Shown: piece after piece, positions 17,056-23,549 of the stretch
Layout: every line of letters begins with the position of its first letter
How positions within the stretch are numbered: the stretch's first letter is position 1
Assembly (NCBI GenBank): GCA_020026415.1
Contig: JAHHQL010000023.1
Span: forward strand, 1-26,759
Direction: 5' to 3'
DNA length: 26,759 nucleotides
DNA from: Alistipes sp.
Lineage (GTDB): Bacteria > Bacteroidota > Bacteroidia > Bacteroidales > Rikenellaceae
Made by a program: the position numbers and the translations under genes
The notes under the pieces: generated by a model
What the model was told of the DNA's origin: nothing
Database searches by the model: none
The model's input: the letters and a program-made list of their open reading frames with translations, nothing else

Positions 17056-17666
17056 ACAATATAAAAGAAACCATCAGGCAGTTGGCACAGGGCGGCCACC
17101 AGAGCGTGAGCCTTGTCTGCACGGTGGACGCCGTGGACAAGACGGCGCGCACGGTGGACTGCACGCCATTGGACGAAAGCGCGCCGCTTCTGGGCGTGAA
17201 CCTGCAAGCCAATCAGGAAAGCACGTTCGGTGTGGTGACGTTCCCGAAAGTGGGCAGTTACGTGGTGGTGGGCTTTGTGGCCGACGGTGCTGCGGGGGTG
17301 GTGTTGCTTACCGACGAAGTGGAGAGCGTCGAGGTGGTAATCAGTGGCGACACCGCCCGAATTTCGGCCGACAAAGACGGTGTGCGCGTGCTGATGGGCG
17401 ATGATACCAGCGCGGAACTGACGAAAGAGGGCATTATCCTGAACGGCGGCAGCTTCGGCGGCACGGTCAAGGTCGAGCAGCTGACCGAACATATCAACGC
17501 CATAGAGCGGGACATTAACGACCTGAAAAACGTGTTTTCTGGGTGGGTGGCCGTCCCGCAGGACGGTGGCGCGGCTTTATCTGCCGCCGCTGCTGCGTGG
17601 AGCGCGACCCCGCTTGAACTAACGCAGCGGGGTGACTATGAAAACGAAAAAGTGAAACACGGATGA
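17052..17666 (+). CDS. Phage baseplate spike protein (gpV / Mu gp45-like)
   Basis: The 204-residue protein fits the tail-spike family that punctures the outer membrane. An N-terminal OB-fold (SLVCTVDAVDKTARTVDCTPLD, then FPKVGSYVVVGFVADGAAGVVLLTDEVE) is followed by a repetitive beta segment rich in Gly, Asp and Ile (about 95-145), as in the beta-helix of gpV/gp45. The C-terminus is Ala-rich with a short helical segment. It lies between the hub and the gp25-like gene, exactly as in Mu. The start overlaps the previous stop (ATGA), and the stop overlaps the next start. Confidence 0.8.
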   Translation: MNNIKETIRQLAQGGHQSVSLVCTVDAVDKTARTVDCTPLDESAPLLGVNLQANQESTFGVVTFPKVGSYVVVGFVADGAAGVVLLTDEVESVEVVISGDTARISADKDGVRVLMGDDTSAELTKEGIILNGGSFGGTVKVEQLTEHINAIERDINDLKNVFSGWVAVPQDGGAALSAAAAAWSATPLELTQRGDYENEKVKHG

Positions 17667-17940
17667 ACGGCATACTGATAGACGCGGAAAGTGGCGACCT
17701 GCTGATAGAGTGCGGCAGTGTCGTAATCGGGGACACAGACAGCCAAATTGCCGAGGGTGTCCTTGTGGCCATGCGCGGCGAGTGGAAAGAGTGGCCGTTA
17801 ATCGGCGGCGAAGTGAAAAAATGCTTGGCGGCGAGGTGGATGTCATGTGGCGCGGTCAGGTCAAAAAGATGCTGGAGGCCTGCGGGCTTGACGTCCAGAA
17901 AGTGAGCATAACGGAAGACAACATTATAACAGTGGAGTGA
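17663..17940 (+). pseudogene. gp25-like baseplate protein (Mu gp46 position), frameshifted
   Basis: The N-terminal half (MNGILIDAESGDLLIECGSV..., then EGVLVAMRGEWKEWPLIGG) and the C-terminal half (LGGEVDVMWRGQVKKMLEAC...) lie in different frames and join at the A6 run 17816-17821. Re-reading one base gives a continuous protein of 92 residues ending at the TGA at 17938-17940. That is the size and position of the GPW/gp25-family baseplate wedge protein. As it stands, the first frame runs into 26 unrelated residues and stops at 17905. One A appears to have been lost from an A7 tract. A -1 slip during translation is an alternative. Confidence 0.75.
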
Positions 17941-18230
17941 TGGAAGTAACAGTAAAGGACAGGCAGAGCCTGCTCGACATGGCCGTGGAGACTTCGGGCA
18001 GCATGGAAGCCGCTTTCAGGCTTTCCGAAGCAAACGACGTGAGCCTGACAGATACTTTGCAGGACGGGCAGGTTCTTGACACGGTTGCCGTTGAAAATGC
18101 CGACATGGTGCGTCGTTACAGTGCGCAGAACCTGCAACCCGCCACGGCATTGAGCGCGGACGAAATGGCCGCACTCGCACAGGAGGGCATCAATTTCATG
18201 GGAATAGAAATAGATTTTATTGTAAGTTAA
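17940..18230 (+). CDS. Small LysM-like phage tail protein
   Basis: The 96-residue protein begins with MEVTVKDRQSLLDMAVETSG and continues with VSLTDTLQDGQVL. This follows the LysM pattern of 'V-x-x-x-x-S-L-x-x-(I/M)-A...G(D/Q)xL', which in phages is used by small tail-completion or peptidoglycan-contact proteins such as tail protein X. The ATG shares its A with the preceding TGA (TGATG). The C-terminal third is not recognisable. It has no direct counterpart between gp46 and gp47 in Mu itself. The LysM assignment is by eye and moderate. Confidence 0.65.
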   Translation: MEVTVKDRQSLLDMAVETSGSMEAAFRLSEANDVSLTDTLQDGQVLDTVAVENADMVRRYSAQNLQPATALSADEMAALAQEGINFMGIEIDFIVS

Positions 18231-18241
18231 ATAATTAGGAT

Positions 18242-19081
18242 ATGGCAAGAACTATCTCGGACATAAAAGACAGTATGACGGCCGACTTCATGCGTAATTC
18301 GGACGTTGCGCGCGCCTATGGCTTTGAAACGGAGGCTGCTTTTTCCTCGCATTTCAGCAAGGTAAGTGTCGAAAGCCTGCTGTTCTATATCGTGGCTTGT
18401 GCCACATGGGTACTTGAAAACCTTTTTGACAGGCATAAAAAGGACGTGGAGGAACGCATTGTGGCTATCATGCCGCACCGCCCGAAATGGTATAGGGACA
18501 AGGTGCTGGGCTTCATGAAAGACAAGACCCTCGTAACCGATACGGATCACTACGACACGGACGACATGAGCGAAAGCGACATTGAGGTCGCCCATGTGGT
18601 GAAATATGCGGCGGCTACTGAAAATGCCGACGCTTCCATCCTCACAATCAAGGTTGCGGGGGATGCGGAGGGTAAGCGGCAGCCACTCGATCCCGATACG
18701 GAGGGGCAGCTTGCCGCCTACATTGCGGAAATAAAAGACGCTGGCGTGCGTGTGAACCTTGTAAACCAGACCCCTGACGCATTCAATTGCGAGGTGGACA
18801 TTTATTTCGATGCGATGCTGCTTTCCGAAAACGTCGAGGCGGCCTGTCGTGAAGCCATTGCCGCCTATATTGAAAACCTGCCTTTCAACGGTGAATACAC
18901 TAACATGGCACTTGTGGACTGTCTGCAAGCTATCGACGGGGTGCGCGTTGTCGAATTGCGAGGTTCTGAAACAATGGTAAGCGGTGAAAGCACCCCGACC
19001 AAGATAAATGCCCGCTATACACCCGCATCGGGCTATTTCAAAGCGGGAAACATCAAACTGAACATGACCCCGTACAAATGA
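18242..19081 (+). CDS. Baseplate J-like protein (Mu gp47 position)
   Basis: The 279-residue protein occupies the gp47 position and shows features of baseplate J proteins: an all-alpha N-terminal region (about 1-95), a middle domain with LDPDTEGQLAAYIAEIKDAGVRVNLVNQTPDAFNCEVDIYFD, and a C-terminal domain (REAIAAYIENLPFNGEYTNMALVDCLQAIDGVRVVEL). The 'xLV.CLQAI.GV..VE' segment recurs in this family. These proteins form the baseplate wedge that carries the fibres. It overlaps the next gene by four bases. The assignment rests on that pattern and on order. Confidence 0.75.
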   Translation: MARTISDIKDSMTADFMRNSDVARAYGFETEAAFSSHFSKVSVESLLFYIVACATWVLENLFDRHKKDVEERIVAIMPHRPKWYRDKVLGFMKDKTLVTDTDHYDTDDMSESDIEVAHVVKYAAATENADASILTIKVAGDAEGKRQPLDPDTEGQLAAYIAEIKDAGVRVNLVNQTPDAFNCEVDIYFDAMLLSENVEAACREAIAAYIENLPFNGEYTNMALVDCLQAIDGVRVVELRGSETMVSGESTPTKINARYTPASGYFKAGNIKLNMTPYK

Positions 19082-19572
19082 GCCTCTACGAACTGAAAAT
19101 AAAACGTCTGGCGTTGCTGCTGTTGCCCACGCACTACCGCAAGCCTCTGATTGCTGCCTTTGCGCAAAGCATGGTGCAGGGCGTGAATGTCGTGTACGGC
19201 AATTTCATGCGCTGGCGTCAGGACAAGCAATACAGGCTGTCGCATAACGGGCAGGTGTGCCACCTGCGCGCCGTCCTGAATGACACGTTCGATCCTGTGG
19301 AACGCCGTATTCTGGTGGAGGACGAATGGAGCGCGTCATTGCAGGGACAACGCATTTTCCAGCGCGAGCAGGAGCGGTTCATACTGATACCCTCGCGTAC
19401 CACGGGAACTGCTTTCATCCTTAACCGCCGCGGCTTCGGTGGTGTGAACGGTTACGACTTCTGGGTCACAATACCCATAAGTCTGCGCGGTCAGGTGGAT
19501 GAAAACCGCATGAATGCAATCGTGGACACTTACAAACTTGCTTCAAAACGTTGGACTATAAACTACAAATAA
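19078..19572 (+). CDS. Phage baseplate/tail protein in the Mu gp48 position, function unclear
   Basis: This 164-residue protein starts within the stop of the baseplate J gene (ATGA) and precedes the collar fibre. That is the place of Mu gp48 (YmfQ/DUF2313), which connects fibre to baseplate. The sequence itself (LALLLLPTHYRKPLIAAFAQ, YGNFMRWRQDKQYRL, GFGGVNGYDFWVTIP) does not show a motif that I can assign. It is soluble, basic in its first half and has no signal peptide. I infer a baseplate-to-fibre adaptor from position only. Confidence 0.6.
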   Translation: MSLYELKIKRLALLLLPTHYRKPLIAAFAQSMVQGVNVVYGNFMRWRQDKQYRLSHNGQVCHLRAVLNDTFDPVERRILVEDEWSASLQGQRIFQREQERFILIPSRTTGTAFILNRRGFGGVNGYDFWVTIPISLRGQVDENRMNAIVDTYKLASKRWTINYK

Positions 19573-19579
19573 GAAGATA

Positions 19580-20566
19580 ATGGATAAAATCACAGGTAAT
19601 TACCTGACACAGGGAAATAAAGATTTTCCGTTGGACTGTGAGACGCTGGACGCCTTGCAGACCAATATCGCGCTTGTCGCCATATTGGGCAACATCGCTG
19701 GCGACAAAGTAATCCTGCGCGGCTGCGACCTTTCACAGGATGGCACGAAGCGTTCCGAGGGCTATGTATTTGTACGGACGGCGGCTTTTCCCGTTGGTGA
19801 AGTCCTGCGTTTCGAGGGTGGTGCGGTTGGCAGCGGCATGTATGTGAAACAAGAGGATATACCCGTGACGGCACAAGGGTACGATTATCCGAAAGCCTAT
19901 ACGAAACGGACGCTTGCCGCTGGTGTGGGCACGGAAAATTTCAAGTGGGAGGACTTTAAGAACGTGCAGACCTCTGACGCGCTTAATCAGGCTATTGCCG
20001 ATCTGAAAGAAACCCTGAACGAGGAGGCGGCAAAATTTGCCCCCGCGCCGTTGGGTATCGTGCAACTATGGGCGGGAAAAACCGAACCTGACGGTTACGC
20101 TCTTTGTGACGGGCGGCAATTAAGCCACAAGGATTATCCGGAACTGTACAAGGCTTTGGGTACGACTTTTAACAATGCTTACAGTGCCAACGGTACGCGG
20201 TACACCACCACCAGCGGCTTTTTCCGTCTTCCCGACCTGCGCGGTCGTTTTGTCGTGGGCTACCATGACAGCGATAATGACTATAAGACGAAAGGCACGG
20301 CAGGCGGTGAGAAGAAACACGCTCTTACCATTAATGAAATGCCGAGCCATACGCATACGTTCAAGGATTATTATTATCCTGAACTCAACGACGGTCAGAA
20401 TTACGACATCATCGTGACGAACAACAAAATCGGATCACACAAGACGGATTATGATAACAACCACTTGTTTTATTACAAGCATGATACGGAAAACAAGGGC
20501 GGTGGTGCGCAACATGAAAACCGTCCTCCATATTATGTGCTGGCTTATATCATGCGTCTTAAATAA
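19580..20566 (+). CDS. Tail collar-domain fibre protein
   Basis: The 328-residue protein has an N-terminal attachment region (1-150) followed by a phage tail-collar domain beginning PLGIVQLWAGKTEPDGYALCDGRQLS, then FRLPDLRGRFVVGY. The C-terminal receptor part has the MPSHTHTF metal-binding pattern of trimeric fibres and a terminal block GGGAQHENRPPYYVLAYIMR, the standard ending of collar/microcystin-dependent-type proteins. It would bind a cell-surface receptor at the tail tip. It is intact and co-directional with the baseplate genes. Confidence 0.88.
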   Translation: MDKITGNYLTQGNKDFPLDCETLDALQTNIALVAILGNIAGDKVILRGCDLSQDGTKRSEGYVFVRTAAFPVGEVLRFEGGAVGSGMYVKQEDIPVTAQGYDYPKAYTKRTLAAGVGTENFKWEDFKNVQTSDALNQAIADLKETLNEEAAKFAPAPLGIVQLWAGKTEPDGYALCDGRQLSHKDYPELYKALGTTFNNAYSANGTRYTTTSGFFRLPDLRGRFVVGYHDSDNDYKTKGTAGGEKKHALTINEMPSHTHTFKDYYYPELNDGQNYDIIVTNNKIGSHKTDYDNNHLFYYKHDTENKGGGAQHENRPPYYVLAYIMRLK

Positions 20567-20578
20567 ATTCTTACGACA

Positions 20579-21451
20579 ATGGCAATAAGATTACGTTCAA
20601 CATTAAAACAATGGTTCAAACGCGGGAAGTATCCGCTTGAAGAACAATTCGCTGACTGGATAGACAGTTTCCTGCATAAGACGGAAGACAAACTGCCCCT
20701 TGCCAATGTGGATGGTCTGCCTGAACAATTAAACGCGAAATATGACTATGCGTCTGGCGTGGCTTTGGAAGAAAAGCACAATACATTGCGCATGGAGTTC
20801 GATCAACATACGGCTGCGGCCGATGAACAGTTCGAACGCATTTCGGACGACATAGAAGATCTGCAAGCTGAGGACGAACGGCAGCAGGAAGAAATCGACG
20901 CTCTGGAGGCCGAGGTGGAGAATATTCACAAGAAAGACGACGCACAGGACAAGGAAATCACCGCCCTGCATAAGACGGACAGCGACCAGCAGGCGGAAAT
21001 CGACACGGCAACTGCCAATTTGGAACACCTGCGTAAGCGTCTGCACCCGACAGCCGTTTTCGGCTCTCTGGAAAGCACGTTTTCCGCTCTGGGTGCTAAT
21101 TACAGCACCTTGTGGGCTTTGGCCAACACGTTAAAAAACTTTCTTGAAGCAAATGACACCACGGACAGCACGATAAACCGCTGGCAGGAAATCGAAACCT
21201 TTTTGCAGGGCATCACCGACACCCAAACCTTGTCAGGACTTATGCAGGTACTGGAAAAAAGAATAATTAACACTTGCAAGGCCGATATGGACGGTAAGAC
21301 CAAACAGTTTCAAGCAGAGCTGGAGGCTGTCAGGAAAAAACTCGACGAGTTCATAGGATTTACATATATTGATTCCGTTGAAATTCCGGCGCGTGGAGGA
21401 GATGTACGAGTAGGAGTTGTAACTACGAACAAGGAATGGGAGGTGTCATGA
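20579..21451 (+). CDS. Coiled-coil tail fibre, cut off within a BACON-like domain
   Basis: The 290-residue protein starts with a basic N-terminus (RLRSTLKQWFKRGKYPLEEQF), common in Bacteroidetes fibre proteins. A long trimeric coiled coil follows at about 60-150 (QQEEIDALEAEVENIHKKDD), then a linker, and then the first strands of a BACON/Ig-like domain: VEIPARGGDVRVGVVTTNKEWEVS. The chain stops there, at a TGA directly after the Trp-x-Val-Ser, in the middle of the domain. The rest of such a domain (NWCTVTPGSGKGGG...) begins about 105 bp downstream in another frame. The protein is therefore either truncated or the fixed part of an exchangeable fibre. Confidence 0.78.
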   Translation: MAIRLRSTLKQWFKRGKYPLEEQFADWIDSFLHKTEDKLPLANVDGLPEQLNAKYDYASGVALEEKHNTLRMEFDQHTAAADEQFERISDDIEDLQAEDERQQEEIDALEAEVENIHKKDDAQDKEITALHKTDSDQQAEIDTATANLEHLRKRLHPTAVFGSLESTFSALGANYSTLWALANTLKNFLEANDTTDSTINRWQEIETFLQGITDTQTLSGLMQVLEKRIINTCKADMDGKTKQFQAELEAVRKKLDEFIGFTYIDSVEIPARGGDVRVGVVTTNKEWEVS

Positions 21452-21554
21452 TGGGGAGATAACGGGAATAGAATGAACCGACCGCATGCTGGGATGGTCG
21501 GAAAAAAACAGAACAATAATAAACAGAATAAGAGCAATATAACACATAAAAGTA

Positions 21555-22202
21555 ATGGCAAAAGAAAATTGGTGCACGGTCACTCCGGGGTCCGGTAAGG
21601 GAGGAGGCGTGCTGACTGTAAGCGCACCCGGGTATAATGGTAGAATGGAACGGATGACAACCGTGACGGTGACAGCTGTCAACGGAACACGCCCATCAAA
21701 AAGTTTCACGGTTACGCAGGCTGGGGCTGGAGTTGTGCTTACATTGGATGAGAGCAAACCGGAACTGCCTAAAACAGGAGGAAAGGTTATAATAAACGGA
21801 ACTTCCAACAGTGACAAACTGCATTTCCTCTGTCTGCAGAGCGGCTTTGGGTTGGTAGCCGTCCTTAAAATAGCAGGAACGCCTGACCAGACCGTGATAA
21901 ATAATATACCCATACGCAAAACCGTAACCATTCCGGGAGACTCGGGGGCGAGTGGAATATATAAATTCACTCTTGAATTACAGGTGGCCCCGAACAAAAT
22001 GGCGACTTCGCAAACGTTTAACATCCTTGTGGAGTCCAGTGATGAATCACTGAAGAAGCAATGTACATTTACGCTTGCACCCGGTGAGTCTTCACTGTCG
22101 ATCAACTGTTCGGAGGTAAGGCTGAATAAAGAAGGAGGTGCCGCGACTTCGAATAACAACATCGTGAAGGTAACCAGCAATGCCTACTGGATGGTGTCGT
22201 AG
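21555..22202 (+). CDS. BACON/Ig-like fibre fragment or alternative fibre C-terminal cassette
   Basis: The 215-residue frame starts with the second half of a BACON-like domain (NWCTVTPGSGKGGG...SKSFTVTQAG), continues with one more beta-sandwich (about 60-170) and then begins a third (LSINCSEVRLNKEGG...VKVTSNAYWMVS), which again stops right after Trp-x-Val-Ser. It therefore runs from mid-domain to mid-domain. BACON and Ig-like repeats in phage fibres are thought to bind carbohydrate or mucin. The ATG at 21555 gives a protein with no clean domain start, so independent translation is doubtful. Confidence 0.6.
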   Translation: MAKENWCTVTPGSGKGGGVLTVSAPGYNGRMERMTTVTVTAVNGTRPSKSFTVTQAGAGVVLTLDESKPELPKTGGKVIINGTSNSDKLHFLCLQSGFGLVAVLKIAGTPDQTVINNIPIRKTVTIPGDSGASGIYKFTLELQVAPNKMATSQTFNILVESSDESLKKQCTFTLAPGESSLSINCSEVRLNKEGGAATSNNNIVKVTSNAYWMVS

Positions 22203-22245
22203 CGAAAAATCACTGGTCACCGGAGAGTGACTGTTAGAAAAGAGG

Positions 22246-22396
22246 GGGAAAGAAAAAGCCCCCGACCTGTTAGTAGGACGCCAATCACATACTAACACAA
22301 AGATGCGCCATATCGCACAGTCGAGGGCTTAAATGCCTTTTGACCACGATATGACGCTTTTTTTGTGTGCGGCAGTGCCGCATTGTATGTGATTGG
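22246..22396 (-). ncRNA. Candidate minus-strand small RNA antisense to the mom leader
   Basis: A minus-strand promoter-like TACTTTTG (22402-22409) with TTG at 22428-22430 would start RNA near 22396. The transcript would fold into a three-way junction: GUCGGGGGCUU (22266-22256) closes with AAGCCCUCGAC (22330-22320), enclosing UGUUAGUA/UACUAACA and UGCG/CGCA hairpins. The closing stem is followed by U5 and fits an intrinsic terminator. In this strand all 11 pairs of the closing stem form (one G-U), whereas the plus-strand RNA has a C-A mismatch there, which favours the minus strand. No known RNA family was recognised. Confidence 0.4.
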
Positions 22397-22401
22397 CATT
22401 G

Positions 22402-22430
22402 CAAAAGTACAAAAAATAACCAGAACTCAA
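22402..22430 (-). promoter_or_regulatory. Possible minus-strand promoter in the mom leader
   Basis: Read on the minus strand: TTG (22430-22428), 18 bp, then TACTTTTG (22409-22402), fitting TAnnTTTG. The spacing is one or two bases shorter than in the host promoters of this window. Confidence 0.45.
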
Positions 22431-22464
22431 TTTATAAACCATTAAAACATTGTTAGTATGCTGA

Positions 22465-23217
22465 ATGAATAAAGAAAATCTGTTTGTCCTGAAACAAACC
22501 TCGTCGCTTGGCGAGCTGCTTATCAAACCCGTGGCAAAGGAACTTGCCTGCCAGATGGTGATAGAACACCACTATTCCCACAAATGGAACTTTGGCGGCT
22601 TTGGAGTGTTTAACTTCGGTATTTTCCGCGCTGAAGAACCAGACAAATGCCTCGGCGTTGCGGTTTACGGTTACATGAAGAACCCCAAAGCAAAGTTATT
22701 CCATCATCCCAACCCGAAAGCGTGGATGTGTGAGTTAAATCGTCTGTGGATTGATGATTGTCTCGGAAAGAACGCTGAAACCATACTGATTGCCGCCAGC
22801 ATCAAGCTGATCCGCAAAATGGATGCAAATGTCGTGGCGATACAAAGTTTTGCCGATGGCCGTTTAGGTTGCGGAACAATTTACAAGGCGGCCAACTTCA
22901 AATATTACGGCTTTCATTACACGCGCTTTCTGCGCAATAGGCGAACGGGCGAATTTACCCATGAACAGATACTCACAAACACGACATCACCATCTGGCTA
23001 CGTGCGTTCAAATGTGGCCTTTTTGCTTGGCGATTTGGAGGTGTTCGTGGTGAAAACTTACCGTTACATTTATCCTTTGTGCAAGCATTTTCAGTTTAAG
23101 ACGAAAGAAAAGCCTTATCCTGAATATGACAAAGGAATGGAGCAAACAGAGTGGGAAAGAGACAAGCGTAAGATAAAGGCAAAAATCATTTGCCTGCTTG
23201 ACAAGCTGGTCGCATGA
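22465..23217 (+). CDS. mom: Mom-like DNA adenine modification protein (GNAT fold)
   Basis: Mu Mom converts adenines in phage DNA to a carbamoylmethyl-type derivative that protects against restriction. This 250-residue protein shows the Mom pattern: EHHYSHKW (34-41), a glycine/phenylalanine-rich strand (GGFGVFNFG), GVAVYGYMKNP, CELNRLWIDD (about 89-98) and SFADGRLGCGTIYKAANFKYYG (about 128-149). The C-terminal 40 residues are basic (ERDKRKIKAK) and may bind DNA. As in Mu it is the last gene before the phage right end. No com-like translational activator gene precedes it. It is intact, unlike two of the tail genes. The start ATG is at 22465, with the complement of an upstream leader segment at 22451-22460. 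Confidence 0.82.
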   Translation: MNKENLFVLKQTSSLGELLIKPVAKELACQMVIEHHYSHKWNFGGFGVFNFGIFRAEEPDKCLGVAVYGYMKNPKAKLFHHPNPKAWMCELNRLWIDDCLGKNAETILIAASIKLIRKMDANVVAIQSFADGRLGCGTIYKAANFKYYGFHYTRFLRNRRTGEFTHEQILTNTTSPSGYVRSNVAFLLGDLEVFVVKTYRYIYPLCKHFQFKTKEKPYPEYDKGMEQTEWERDKRKIKAKIICLLDKLVA

Positions 23218-23360
23218 AAGGTTTGCGAATGAGACAAACCGACGCAAAATAACCTCTTAATTACTATGTAAAGATAGTGATTTTCTACGAATTGAGCAAA
23301 TAAAGTGCAGACAAAATGCGGTTGAAAAGCAACATTTTCCTCGCTTTTTGCAGATGTTCA

Positions 23361-23402
23361 AAAGGCATTTAATTACCGCTTGAATGGTGATTAAATGCCT
23401 TT
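23361..23402. repeat. Long hairpin after mom
   Basis: AAAGGCATTTAATTACC (23361-23377) pairs with GGTGATTAAATGCCTTT (23386-23402) over 17 bp with one T-G pair and an 8-base loop. No T-run follows directly, so it may be a terminator-like end of the mom transcript or a pair of inverted protein-binding sites near the phage end. Confidence 0.7.
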
Positions 23403-23431
23403 GCTTTGATGGGGTGAAAAAACAGTGAAAA

Positions 23432-23448
23432 TTGTACGTTTCGTTTTC
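23432..23448 (-). repeat. 17-bp terminal inverted repeat, right copy
   Basis: TTGTACGTTTCGTTTTC is the exact reverse complement of 14086-14102. It lies 214 bp after mom and about 50 bp before the -7 motif of the next host gene. Confidence 0.8.
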
Positions 23449-23498
23449 GCGATTATAGTTGCTTTCGAAAAAATCGCGCGAATTTTCGTTTTTTTTGC

Positions 23499-23506
23499 TA
23501 TCTTCG
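23499..23506 (+). promoter_or_regulatory. Likely -7 promoter element of the TRIC-channel gene
   Basis: TATCTTCG is one base from the TAnnTTTG consensus, 43 bp before the start codon. No clear -33 element is visible, possibly because the element insertion changed the upstream sequence. Confidence 0.4.
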
Positions 23507-23549
23507 CGCCAGATTTTTCAAGACATACCTTTTTATTCTAATCTCTACT

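Larger units (their letters stand above)
22203..22464. other. AT-rich leader region upstream of mom, dense in complementary segments
   Basis: No gene is present. Complementary segments are: 22256-22266 with 22320-22330; 22268-22275 with 22290-22297; 22304-22307 with 22314-22317; 22280-22292 with 22385-22397 (13 bp); the palindrome 22368-22382; and CATACTAACA 22288-22297 with TGTTAGTATG 22451-22460, which ends 4 bp before the mom ATG. A short imperfect palindrome, GTCAC-CGGAGA-GTGAC, lies at 22216-22231. No plus-strand promoter is evident. Confidence 0.65.
13994..23448. mobile_element. Internally deleted Mu-like transposable prophage (right half plus both ends)
   Basis: The gene order of tape measure, baseplate/hub, spike, gp25-like, baseplate J, collar fibre, fibres and mom reproduces the right half of a Mu-like phage. 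No transposase, repressor, head, sheath, tube or lysis gene is present. Perfect 17-bp inverted repeats lie at 14086-14102 and 23432-23448, and an extra one-mismatch copy lies at 13994, so the outer left border may be 13994 or 14086. I could not find a flanking target-site duplication. The element sits between two divergently transcribed host genes. The Mu-like assignment comes from gene order and Mom. The deletion model is inference. Confidence 0.72.
23218..23549. other. Gene-free right end of the element and TRIC gene promoter region
   Basis: From left to right the 332 bp hold a long hairpin (23361-23402), the right terminal repeat (23432-23448), a CGCGATT/AATCGCG inverted pair (23448-23454, 23472-23478) and a -7-like TATCTTCG (23499-23506). 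No coding sequence was seen. Confidence 0.65.

Noticed and set aside
20579..22202. Diversity-generating retroelement acting on the fibre genes, as in some Bacteroides Mu-like phages
   Set aside because: No reverse transcriptase and no template/variable repeat pair with adenine-specific differences were seen.
14481..22202. Functional tailocin or contractile injection system
   Set aside because: No sheath, tube, ATPase or lysis genes, the tape measure lacks its N-terminus, and two baseplate genes are frameshifted.
22256..22397. Retron-type ncRNA, because inverted ends bound a structured RNA
   Set aside because: There is no reverse transcriptase gene nearby, and the end pairing conflicts with the inner terminator stem instead of enclosing it.
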